Both the position numbers and the translations under genes were made by a program. A model generated the notes under the pieces. It did not search any database and was not told where the DNA came from. It saw only the letters and a program-made list of their open reading frames with translations. 64,000 bases of DNA from assembly GCA_016710435.1 (NCBI GenBank), contig JADJVV010000001.1, forward strand, positions 1,014,501 through 1,078,500. Direction: 5' to 3'. The stretch is from Hyphomicrobiales bacterium (GTDB lineage: Bacteria; Pseudomonadota; Alphaproteobacteria; Rhizobiales; Aestuariivirgaceae). Numbering within the stretch: the first letter of the stretch is position 1; every line of letters begins with the position of its first letter. Shown here piece after piece: positions 26,822 through 34,350 of this stretch.

Positions 26822-28065
26822 GCCAGGCCCGCATCGTGGGCGAGAACGGCGTTCAGCAGCACTTGCGCGCCCGCACCGCATTCTTCCAGCGTCGTCGATT
26901 CCGACTCGTTGTGGGAGATGCCGCCGAGGCAGGGTACGAAGATCATCGTGGTGGGCGCCACGCGCGCGATATACGCGGCGTCATGGCCCGCGCCGGACGC
27001 CATTTCGCGGGATGCAAAACCAGCTTGGTCGGCGCCCTGCTGCACGCAGCGGATCAGCTCCGGGGCAAACTTCACCGCCGGTGATTTCCAGATGCATTTT
27101 TCTTCCAGGTCGAGATTCAGGTCTGCTGCGATTTTCGGCAGCGCCGCCTGGTATCCTGCCTCCATGGCGTCGAGCACGCGTTCGTCCGGATGGCGCAGGT
27201 CGACGGTGAAGAACACCTCGCCCGGAACCACGTTGCGGCTGTTGGGACGGTTCTCGATCAGCCCCACGGAAGCCACGCCGGGCAAATGCGCCATGCCGAC
27301 CTGATGGATGGCTTCGATCATGCGCGAGGCCCCGAGCAGCGCGTTCTTGCGCAGGCCCATGGGTGTTGCACCCGTATGGCTTTCCTGACCCCGCACCGTC
27401 ACTTCATACCAGCGCATGCCCTGCACACCGGTGACGACACCGATCATCTTCCCCTCGGCTTCAAGGATCGGGCCTTGCTCGATGTGCAATTCGAACATCG
27501 CGCTGAATGTGATGGCGCCCGCCTTGTGCTTTCCCTTGTAGCCGATGCGTTCCAGTTCGTCGCCGAGCTTGATGCCCTGACGGTCTTCGCGGCTGTAGGC
27601 AAATTCAGGCGTGAACACGCCCGCATAGACGCCGGAGCACAACATCGCTGGTGCAAAGCGCGAACCTTCCTCATTCGTCCAGTTCACGATCATGATGGGC
27701 GCGTTGCTCTCGTAGCCCATGTCCACCATTGTCCGAAGCGCCTCCAGTGGACCGAGCACGCCCAGAACCCCGTCGAACTTCCCACCCGTCGGCTGTGTAT
27801 CGAGGTGAGAGCCCATGGCAATGGGGGCGAGGTCCTTGCGCTTGCCGGGGCGCGTCGCAAACATGTTGCCGACTTCATCCACCTCGACGGTGCAACCCAG
27901 CGCCTCGCACTGGGCCTTGAACCAGTCGCGCACCTTCTTGTCTTCATCCGATACGGTGAGCCGCTTGATTCCGCCCTTGGGCGTGCCGCCGAAGGCCGCT
28001 GTTTCCATCAGTGTGTCCCACAGCCGCTGCGGATTGATGGTGAGGTTGGTCTTCGGCGTGGCCAT
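26818..28065 (-). CDS. N-carbamoyl amidohydrolase (beta-ureidopropionase / hydantoin-utilisation family)
   Basis: 415 residues of the M20 amidase/allantoate amidohydrolase family. Metal ligands and catalytic residues appear as His87 in GSHLDTQ, Asp98 in KFDGVLG, Glu132-Glu133 in WTNEEGSRF, His194 in ELHIEQG and a C-terminal SHNESE. Family members hydrolyse N-carbamoyl-beta-alanine, N-carbamoyl-L-amino acids or allantoate. With dihydropyrimidinase under the same kind of operator, beta-ureidopropionase (third step of reductive uracil breakdown) is the likeliest role. The ATG at 28065 is chosen over a TTG five codons earlier. It is first in its operon. Confidence 0.85.
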   Translation of the reverse strand: MATPKTNLTINPQRLWDTLMETAAFGGTPKGGIKRLTVSDEDKKVRDWFKAQCEALGCTVEVDEVGNMFATRPGKRKDLAPIAMGSHLDTQPTGGKFDGVLGVLGPLEALRTMVDMGYESNAPIMIVNWTNEEGSRFAPAMLCSGVYAGVFTPEFAYSREDRQGIKLGDELERIGYKGKHKAGAITFSAMFELHIEQGPILEAEGKMIGVVTGVQGMRWYEVTVRGQESHTGATPMGLRKNALLGASRMIEAIHQVGMAHLPGVASVGLIENRPNSRNVVPGEVFFTVDLRHPDERVLDAMEAGYQAALPKIAADLNLDLEEKCIWKSPAVKFAPELIRCVQQGADQAGFASREMASGAGHDAAYIARVAPTTMIFVPCLGGISHNESESTTLEECGAGAQVLLNAVLAHDAGLA

Positions 28066-28083
28066 GTGTTCGGTTCCCAATCT

Positions 28084-28099
28084 TTGAACGTTTGGTCAA
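28084..28099. promoter_or_regulatory. RutR-type operator
   Basis: TTGAACGTTTGGTCAA, an imperfect palindrome 18 bases before the start of the ureidopropionase-like gene. It matches the E. coli RutR consensus TTGACCA-NN-TGGTCAA closely. Related sites stand at 40939-40954 and 45416-45431. Confidence 0.7.
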
Positions 28100-28202
28100 G
28101 ATTAGGCGCGGGACCGGCCCCGGCGTCAAGCCCCGCAGAAGCGTGGCGATGCCGCATGAGCAAACAGGGAGACAGCGTAAGCCGGCTCCCCGTGCCGGAT
28201 GA

Positions 28203-29267
28203 TCACAGGCGCGGCTTCATCCGGGCCACATGTGGTGCCATCAGCGAAAGATCGGCAGGGCCGAGGCGCGACGCCGCGTTGAGCTGGTGCCAGTAGGGAT
28301 AGAGAAGTTGCAGCAGGCTCACATCATCCAGCATGGCGCGTTCTTCCGCGGTGAGGACGAGCGAGGCGGAAGCAAGATTGTCCTTCAGCTGGGCCTCATT
28401 GCGCGCGCCGAGAACGAGCGAGCAGACGCCTGCGCGGCCCGCCAGCCAAGCCAGCGCCACCTGGGCACCGGACACGCCGCGGCCGTCCGCGACCTTGGCC
28501 AGCACATCCATGATTTCGTAGAGGCGCTCTTCATCGCGGATGGGAGGCTCACCCCAGTTGTTGTTGTGCCGCGTCACATCGGGCGTCACGCCCTTTCGGA
28601 ACTTGCCCGAGAGCAGCCCGCCCGCAATAGGGCTCCACACCTGCACGCCTATGCCCTGGTCGATAGCCAGCGGGATGAGCTCGAACTCGGCATCGCGCGA
28701 TTCCAGCGTGTAATGGATTTGCTGAACCACGAATTTCTCGAAGTTGTGGCGGTCGGCCGCCATCATGCATTTCATGATGTGCCAGCCTGAGAAATTCGAG
28801 CAGCCGATGTAGCGCACCTTGCCCTGCTTCACGAGCAGGTCCAGCGCCGCCATGGATTCCTCCACCGGCGTCATCCCGTCCCATTCATGCAGGTAGTAGA
28901 TATCGATGTGATCGCGGCCCAGCCGCTTCAGGCTGGCTTCGCATTCATTGATGATGTGCCAACGGGAATTGCCTTGTTCATTGGGCCCCTGGCCCATGGG
29001 GAAACGCACCTTGGTGCCCACCATCAGCTGGTTGGAGCGTCCCTTGATGGCGGCCCCCAGCGCCTCTTCCGACTTGCCCGTGGTGTAGACATTGGCCGTA
29101 TCGATGAGGTTGACGCCGTGGTCGACCGCCACGTCCACCAGACGCTTGCATTCCTGCGGGGTGATCCCGCCAATCTTGTCGAAAAAGCCCTCGCCCGAGA
29201 AATTCATGGTTCCCAGCGTGTGCAGCGAAATCTTGAGGCCGGAGCGGCCCAGAGAACGGTATTCCAT
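28203..29267 (-). CDS. aldo/keto reductase
   Basis: 354 residues, (beta/alpha)8 NADPH-dependent reductase. The Asp-Tyr-Lys-His tetrad is visible in LIDTANVYTTGKSEEALG, VGTKVRF and YYLHEWD, and the cofactor end in SLVLGARNEAQLKDN. It interconverts carbonyls and alcohols; the physiological substrate is unknown. An 8-bp inverted repeat (CAGTTGAT at 29268-29275, ATCAACTG at 29318-29325) lies just upstream and could be an operator. It appears to be transcribed alone. Confidence 0.85.
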   Translation of the reverse strand: MEYRSLGRSGLKISLHTLGTMNFSGEGFFDKIGGITPQECKRLVDVAVDHGVNLIDTANVYTTGKSEEALGAAIKGRSNQLMVGTKVRFPMGQGPNEQGNSRWHIINECEASLKRLGRDHIDIYYLHEWDGMTPVEESMAALDLLVKQGKVRYIGCSNFSGWHIMKCMMAADRHNFEKFVVQQIHYTLESRDAEFELIPLAIDQGIGVQVWSPIAGGLLSGKFRKGVTPDVTRHNNNWGEPPIRDEERLYEIMDVLAKVADGRGVSGAQVALAWLAGRAGVCSLVLGARNEAQLKDNLASASLVLTAEERAMLDDVSLLQLLYPYWHQLNAASRLGPADLSLMAPHVARMKPRL

Positions 29268-29372
29268 CAGTTGATCCTCCCGCGTTTTGCGCTATCACGC
29301 CATGGACGGGGGCGATAATCAACTGCGTTTCGTGCAGATGCAGAATGCGCGGCGCCAAACGTGTGAATATTT

Positions 29373-30017
29373 ATGCCAGCCTTTTCGCCTGACTATCTGG
29401 TCCATCTTGCGGCCATCGCCACACTGGTCTGCTACATGTTCCGCGACCAGATCAAGCTCCGCATCTTCGCCGCCATCGGCGACAGCCTGCTGTCGGCCTA
29501 CTACTATTTTGCCTTTGCCGATCCGCTCTGGAACCCTCTGGTCTGGAGCATCGCCAACGTCGCCATCAATGTGACCATGATCGCCATCCTGCTGCGCGAA
29601 CACCGCATGTCACTGCTCACCGACAACGAGATGACGTTGTTCCGCTGCCTCGAAACACTCAATCCCGGTCAGTTCCGCAAACTCCTCAAGCTCGCGACAT
29701 GGCACGAGGGGGAAGAACCAGCGCGGCTCACCGAAGAAGGCGCGATGCTCGACAAATTGTACTACGTGCTGGATGGCAAGGTGACGATCGGCAAGCAGGG
29801 CCGCCTGATGGAGCGCGACCCTCGCCTGTTCATCGGCGAAATTGCCTTCCTGCGCGACAAGGCCGCCAGCGCCACGGTGACCACGGCGGAGAAATCGCTT
29901 TATGTCTCGTGGGACCAGGCGGAGTTGCGCGCACTTCTGAAAAAGAACGACGACATGAAGAACGCCATGCAGGCCCTTCTTTCCGCCGACATGGCCGACA
30001 AGGTGGCCGCCGCCTAG
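29373..30017 (+). CDS. Popeye-like membrane protein with cyclic-nucleotide-binding fold, copy 1
   Basis: 214 residues. Three hydrophobic helices fill about residues 5-75, then a cyclic-nucleotide-binding-like domain (about 85-200) with LYYVLDGKVTIGK and a phosphate-binding cassette IGEIAFLRDKAASATV. The arrangement of three helices plus this domain matches Popeye-domain proteins. The cassette keeps the Glu but has Ala where cAMP/cGMP receptors carry the Arg that holds the cyclic phosphate. It may therefore bind a different ligand or none. It lies 89 bases before a paralog of the same layout. No effector domain is attached. Confidence 0.72.
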   Translation: MPAFSPDYLVHLAAIATLVCYMFRDQIKLRIFAAIGDSLLSAYYYFAFADPLWNPLVWSIANVAINVTMIAILLREHRMSLLTDNEMTLFRCLETLNPGQFRKLLKLATWHEGEEPARLTEEGAMLDKLYYVLDGKVTIGKQGRLMERDPRLFIGEIAFLRDKAASATVTTAEKSLYVSWDQAELRALLKKNDDMKNAMQALLSADMADKVAAA

Positions 30018-30106
30018 GCCCGGACCACAAAGCCGGAATTTTTCCCTCTGGACAAGAAGGCCACGCGCCGTCCAGCCTCATGGCGGGACAATGGGAGTGA
30101 ATATCA

Positions 30107-30757
30107 ATGCCGGGCTTCGAGGCGATGGCACAGCACCTGATTCATGTCGGTGCCGTGCTCTATCTGATCTGCTTTCTGTTCCGTGACCAGATAGCGCTCC
30201 GCACCTTCGCCATTGCCGGCGACTTTGCCTACATGGCCTATTACTACAGCGCATCTTCCAGTCCCCTGTGGGAAGCAATCTTCTGGATCATCCCCAACAT
30301 GGGCATCAATATTGTGATGATTGCGCTCATCCTGCGCGACCGCCGGATGACGTCGCTGAGTGACCACGAAATGACACTGTTTCAGAATTTGCGTGGCCTG
30401 ACACCGGGCCAGTTCCGCCGGCTGATGAAACTGGGCCGGTGGGAACAACTGGAAGAAGGCCGCGCGATCACAAAGGAAGGCCAACTCCTTGATCGCCTCT
30501 ACTATGTTCTGGACGGCGGCGTGGAGGTCAACAAGTCGGGCCGTGCAATTGATGTCGATCCCGCTGTCTTCATCGGTGAACTGGCCTATCTGCGGGACAA
30601 GCCGGCAACAGCAACCGTCACGGTAAAGCCGCGGGCCGTGCTGGTGTCGTGGGCCCATGCCGAATTGCGCCGTGCCTGCGACAAGGATGGTGAGTTGAAG
30701 ACCGCGCTTCTGACGCTGCTCAATTCTGATCTGGCGGAGAAGGTGGCGCGGGCTTGA
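30107..30757 (+). CDS. Popeye-like membrane protein with cyclic-nucleotide-binding fold, copy 2
   Basis: 216 residues, clear paralog of the preceding gene: same three-helix N-terminus with FRDQIALRTFA, then LSDHEMTLFQNLRGLTPGQF and LYYVLDGGVEVNK. The cassette reads IGELAYLRDKPATATV; again Glu is kept and the phosphate-binding Arg is Ala. The shared loss suggests the change predates duplication. The two may form a heteromer, as vertebrate Popeye proteins do (inference). The ATG has a GGGAG ribosome site. The last 38 bases overlap the 3' end of the convergent small membrane protein gene. Confidence 0.72.
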   Translation: MPGFEAMAQHLIHVGAVLYLICFLFRDQIALRTFAIAGDFAYMAYYYSASSSPLWEAIFWIIPNMGINIVMIALILRDRRMTSLSDHEMTLFQNLRGLTPGQFRRLMKLGRWEQLEEGRAITKEGQLLDRLYYVLDGGVEVNKSGRAIDVDPAVFIGELAYLRDKPATATVTVKPRAVLVSWAHAELRRACDKDGELKTALLTLLNSDLAEKVARA

Positions 30758-30959
30758 CCGGTTCGGCTTGGACCGGTTCTTTCCAGGTGATCAGGAACGT
30801 CCACAGCGAATAGGCAAAGGCCCCGCCCGCAATCACCATCCACATCGGCTCGCCGCCGCGGAAGATTTCAAGGGCAGCCCACACCGCCGTCACGGCGATG
30901 ATGGCAAGGCGCCGCCACAGGGGACGGTAGAATGGATGGTCGGTTGATCCGAATGACAT
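30720..30959 (-). CDS. small membrane protein, unknown function
   Basis: 79 residues. MSFGSTDHPFYRPLWRRLAI leads into a first helix (IIAVTAVWAALEIF) and a second (MWMVIAGGAFAYSLWTFLITW), then a short Pro-rich end. I recall similar two-helix proteins in Rhizobiales but no function. The ATG at 30959 is used since the longer open frame upstream is not protein-like. It is convergent with the second Popeye-like gene, with a 38-base overlap of the coding ends. Confidence 0.7.
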   Translation of the reverse strand: MSFGSTDHPFYRPLWRRLAIIAVTAVWAALEIFRGGEPMWMVIAGGAFAYSLWTFLITWKEPVQAEPVKPAPPSPPDQN

Positions 30960-31065
30960 GGCGCACCTTGTTTCATGATGGACGCCGCCGCGCAAGGGCG
31001 GTGGCTGATCCCTTGTCACGCGCCAACCTCTTTGCAACACTTGCGCCGAAAAGGGGATGCAGACC

Positions 31066-31740
31066 ATGGGCACATCAATCACGTTCAAACGCCATGACGG
31101 CAAGGAAACGGCGGGCTATCTCGCCAAGCCGGGGCGCGACCATGCCCCCGGCATCATCGTGATACAGGAATGGTGGGGATTGCAGGATCAGATCAAGGGC
31201 ATTTGCGACCGGCTGGCCCGCGCCGGATACGAAGCACTTGCACCCGATCTCTACGCCGGAACCACCGTGCCCTACCACGACACGGAGCGCGCCAACCACG
31301 AGATGGCCTCGCTGGACTTTCTCGATGCCACCGACAACATCGTGCGCGGGGCTGCCCAGTACTTGTCACGCAGTGGCGCCAAGGTCGGCCTCACCGGATT
31401 CTGCCTGGGCGGGGCTGTCACCATCCTCGGAGCCGTTCGCCTCCGGGAAATTGCCGCCGCCTGTTGCTTCTATGGCATTCCACCGCGCGCCGCGGCGCAT
31501 CCCGAAGACATCCGCATCCCTTTCCAGGGCCATTTTGCCAGCCGTGACGACTGGTGCACGCCAGAACTGGTTGCGAACCTTTCCCAGTCCCTCGCATCCG
31601 TGCGTCCGGCGGCGGAAATCTTCAGCTACGACGCCGACCACGCCTTCATGAATGAACAGCGCGGCGTGCATGACCGTGCGGCCGCGGAATTGGCGTGGAA
31701 GCGCATGCTGGCCTTCTGGAAAACCCATCTCGGCAGCTGA
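31066..31740 (+). CDS. dienelactone hydrolase family protein
   Basis: 224 residues, alpha/beta-hydrolase fold. The Cys nucleophile is in GFCLGGAV, the Asp in SRDDW and the His in YDADHAFMN; the conserved Glu of the family is in VIQEWWGL. Dienelactone hydrolases open enol-lactones in chloroaromatic breakdown, but many family members act as general carboxymethylenebutenolidases or esterases. No aromatic-degradation genes are near. The ATG at 31066 has AAGGGG at nine bases; an ATG three codons earlier is too close to that site. Confidence 0.85.
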   Translation: MGTSITFKRHDGKETAGYLAKPGRDHAPGIIVIQEWWGLQDQIKGICDRLARAGYEALAPDLYAGTTVPYHDTERANHEMASLDFLDATDNIVRGAAQYLSRSGAKVGLTGFCLGGAVTILGAVRLREIAAACCFYGIPPRAAAHPEDIRIPFQGHFASRDDWCTPELVANLSQSLASVRPAAEIFSYDADHAFMNEQRGVHDRAAAELAWKRMLAFWKTHLGS

Positions 31741-31749
31741 AACCCGCCG

Positions 31750-31763
31750 TTGACCTGCATCAA
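31750..31763. promoter_or_regulatory. FNR/FixK-type box
   Basis: TTGACCTGCATCAA fits TTGA-N6-TCAA, the core of FNR, FnrL and FixK sites. It lies 34 bases before the first of two cytochrome c genes, a sensible place for activation under low oxygen. Confidence 0.6.
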
Positions 31764-31797
31764 GGTCAATTGTCATTGCTCGTGCTAGCCAAGGACT

Positions 31798-32121
31798 ATG
31801 AGCATCCGTGCATATGCAGTGGTGTTGGGCGTCCTCTTCGGGGTTTCCCCGGCCTTTGCCGGTGATCCGGTAACCGAGGGCCAGAAACTGCTACAGGACA
31901 ATTGCAGCCGGTGTCATGCCGTCGGTGCGGAAGGCGAAAGCCCGCTTCCCATTGCACCGCCCTTCCGTACGGTCATGAAGATCTATGGCGCGGATTCCCT
32001 GGAGGAGGCCTTGGGCGAAGGCCTCATCACCGGCCATCCCGACATGCCCGAGTTTGTCTTTCCTCCCGAACAGGTGGGTGCCATCGTTGCCTACCTCCAT
32101 ACATTGGAAGCCAAGCCATGA
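31798..32121 (+). CDS. small class I cytochrome c, first of a pair
   Basis: 107 residues with a signal peptide (cut after SPAFA). Haem c is attached at CSRCH near residue 36; the probable axial Met is in HPDMPEF. It should be a soluble periplasmic electron carrier or a subunit of an unidentified dehydrogenase. It shares the layout with the next gene and is likely its duplicate. The stop overlaps the next start (ATGA). An FNR/FixK-like box stands upstream. Confidence 0.87.
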   Translation: MSIRAYAVVLGVLFGVSPAFAGDPVTEGQKLLQDNCSRCHAVGAEGESPLPIAPPFRTVMKIYGADSLEEALGEGLITGHPDMPEFVFPPEQVGAIVAYLHTLEAKP

Positions 32122-32513
32122 TGAAGCGTACCGCCATCGGCATTGCCGCTACATGTTTTGCAGCACTGGCCTTTGCGGCAGTAGCCGCGGCCCAGGATGA
32201 CCAGACCAAGATTGATCATGGGAAGCGTCTGGCCGAATCCAACTGCGCCATCTGCCATGCGATCTATGCGACCGGTGAAAGCCCCCTCGTCATCGCACCG
32301 AAGTTCCGCGACATGGCCGTAAGCTATGACTTCGCAGAACTCGAGGATGCCTTCAACGAAGGCGTGGCCACCGATCATCCTGCCATGCCGGACTGGCAGA
32401 TGTCGCCCGAACAGGCCGAGGCGCTCGCGGCCTACATCATGAGCTTGTCATTCGCGGGCGCGAAGAAGAGCGATCTCGAGGCTGTCCCTCAGAGTGGCAT
32501 GGGCTTCCCGTAG
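32118..32513 (+). CDS. small class I cytochrome c, second of a pair
   Basis: 131 residues, signal peptide ending in AAVAAA, haem motif CAICH and probable axial Met in HPAMPDW. It shows the same GESPL-IAP-F-F and MSPEQ segments as its neighbour, so the two arose by duplication. It starts at the ATGATG that overlaps the upstream stop. The role is electron transfer in the periplasm; the partner is unknown. The 3' end overlaps the convergent chaC gene by 25 bases. Confidence 0.87.
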   Translation: MMKRTAIGIAATCFAALAFAAVAAAQDDQTKIDHGKRLAESNCAICHAIYATGESPLVIAPKFRDMAVSYDFAELEDAFNEGVATDHPAMPDWQMSPEQAEALAAYIMSLSFAGAKKSDLEAVPQSGMGFP

Positions 32514-33190
32514 AGGGCCTCGATCTCCGCCGCCACCTTCTCCTGCAAATGCCACAACCCTTCGTCGTGGATGCCCAGCCCCTCCAGGTGCGAGACGGTA
32601 TTGTAGAGATATTCCGCGCCCGACCCCCAGTGCCCGCAGGCCCGCGCCAGGCCGTGAGCCACGTCCGCCAGCGGGCGGCCTGCCATATAGTTGTCGAGAC
32701 GTGACGGCCCCGCATAGAAGGCCAACGCCTTGAGCGGCCCTTGTGGCGTCTCCACATCAATCCAGCGTACCGCCTCGACGGCGCCACGGCGGGTCAATTC
32801 GCGCCGGATCAGCTTTTCCACGGTACTGAGCAGGTCGCTCTCCGGCAAGCGCAACACAACGCCCTCGCAATGGCCGCCGGGATCCAGGCACATCATGTAG
32901 CCGGGTTGCTCGATGGTGCCACGGTGGCGCCGGATCTGCATGGAAAAGGCGCGGTGCCACCCCTGCGCCACGGCCCGCCGCATCTCCTCATGGGGCACTT
33001 CAGGTTTCCAGATCAGAGACCCATAGGCGAAAAGCCAGAGCGGCCCGTCACCACGGCCGGACAGGATCAATGTCGCGAGCGGCAGGAAATCCTCTTCCCC
33101 CAGCAACTCGACCGACGGCAAGGGTCCGGCGTCCGCCACCTCGCGGTGGCAGAGCGCCACATGTGCGGGAGAAAGCCGAAGCCCTGCCAT
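32489..33190 (-). CDS. chaC: glutathione-specific gamma-glutamylcyclotransferase
   Basis: 233 residues of the ChaC family. The substrate loop FAYGSLIW is near residue 54, and the RRHRGTIEQPGYMMCLDPGG and YLYNTVSHL segments are typical. ChaC cleaves glutathione to 5-oxoproline and Cys-Gly in the cytoplasm. It ends within the second cytochrome c gene on the other strand and starts three bases behind the DUF4432-like gene, so it may be co-transcribed with that. Confidence 0.88.
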   Translation of the reverse strand: MAGLRLSPAHVALCHREVADAGPLPSVELLGEEDFLPLATLILSGRGDGPLWLFAYGSLIWKPEVPHEEMRRAVAQGWHRAFSMQIRRHRGTIEQPGYMMCLDPGGHCEGVVLRLPESDLLSTVEKLIRRELTRRGAVEAVRWIDVETPQGPLKALAFYAGPSRLDNYMAGRPLADVAHGLARACGHWGSGAEYLYNTVSHLEGLGIHDEGLWHLQEKVAAEIEALYGKPMPL

Positions 33191-33193
33191 ATA

Positions 33194-34270
33194 TCACCCG
33201 TTGATCGCTGCGATCTCCCTGGCGACGCGGGCCGTGTCTTCCGCGTCCAGCGTTCCCACCCGCATGTCCACGCGCCAGGTCTCGCCGCCACCCAGGTTCA
33301 CATAGAGGCCCTTCTTCTTTTCGGCCGTGTGGCCTTCCACCTCCGACGTCGAAGGGAACGCAACGCCAATGGCATCCTGGTCGGGCGTGCGGCAGATCCA
33401 GCGGATGCATTGTCCGCACTGCTCGGGACGGTAGCGCATGTAGTCCGATGATCCATCCGGGCGCCGCAACAGGGCGTGTGCGAACCCGTCGGGACCTGCC
33501 GTCATGTCGATGGTCATGGCCACTTCGGGATCAAAGGCGAGGCCGGGCCTCAGAACGTGATGCAGCTTGGGATCAGCGGCAAGTTTCTCCAGGAAATCCT
33601 TGTACGCGGCAGTCGGCGTGATGTGGGCCGGAATGGATTTGCGCACGCGGACGGCCTTGGAAGTTGCCGGTGCGGAATAGAAGAGTTCGCCATTGTCCAC
33701 GGGACGGAAGTTGGCATGGGCGAGGTACATCAGGTCCATGGGCGTCTTCTTCAGATTCTCCACCGAAAGTGAAATATCAAGCAGGGTCGAATCCGCGCCC
33801 ATCACATGGGTCGACGTTGCGAGGTAGTGATACGAGAAGGCCACCGTGTATTCATAGGTGCCAACAATGGCGCATGTGCCCTTCTGCTCATCGAGGACGA
33901 CCCAGCCCTTCTGGTAAGGCGCATTGGGAAGTTCGCCATGCAGGGGATGGCGGTCCGTGGGACCTGGCGCGCCAATCGCCGTGGCGCCGCAGTGTATGAA
34001 GAACGCGCCGTAGGTTTCGAGATAGGGCACATCCGGCACCGGTTCGTCGAACATCGACTTCATCGTGAGGTCGCGGCCATCGAAGATGCAGCGCCAGATC
34101 TGATGCCCCTTGAAAGGTAGCACGATTATCTCGCCCCGCCTGTTGCGCACCCGCATCGCGGCGATGCCGCTGTCGTAGCGGAAGGTCGAGAGCGTGAAGC
34201 CTGCGGCTTCCGCCAGCGGCTTTTCCTTCTCGCCAAACTGGACCGCAGAAAGATCAATGCGCACAGGCAT
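33194..34270 (-). CDS. DUF4432 / aldose-1-epimerase-like protein
   Basis: 358 residues of a beta-sandwich similar to galactose mutarotase. FKGHQIWRCIFDGRDL and IHCGATAIGAPGPTDRHPLHGELPNAPY contain the likely active-site His residues. Members of DUF4432 are found near sugar-use genes and are presumed to interconvert sugar anomers. The position downstream of rhaI and rhaD suggests a role with L-rhamnose or its derivatives. The ATG at 34270 has AAGGA at nine bases. Confidence 0.72.
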   Translation of the reverse strand: MPVRIDLSAVQFGEKEKPLAEAAGFTLSTFRYDSGIAAMRVRNRRGEIIVLPFKGHQIWRCIFDGRDLTMKSMFDEPVPDVPYLETYGAFFIHCGATAIGAPGPTDRHPLHGELPNAPYQKGWVVLDEQKGTCAIVGTYEYTVAFSYHYLATSTHVMGADSTLLDISLSVENLKKTPMDLMYLAHANFRPVDNGELFYSAPATSKAVRVRKSIPAHITPTAAYKDFLEKLAADPKLHHVLRPGLAFDPEVAMTIDMTAGPDGFAHALLRRPDGSSDYMRYRPEQCGQCIRWICRTPDQDAIGVAFPSTSEVEGHTAEKKKGLYVNLGGGETWRVDMRVGTLDAEDTARVAREIAAING

Positions 34271-34350
34271 GGGGAATATCCTTGAAACGTCGTTGCGTGG
34301 CGCAAGGTTTGCCATGGCCGCCGCAGCTTGCCAAGCCGCCGTGGCGTGCG

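Noticed and set aside
24770..27304. An 844-codon open frame on the plus strand
   Set aside because: It is antisense to the RidA, M20 peptidase and ureidopropionase genes, has no domain, and is Arg/Gly/His-rich as expected from a shadow frame in GC-rich DNA.
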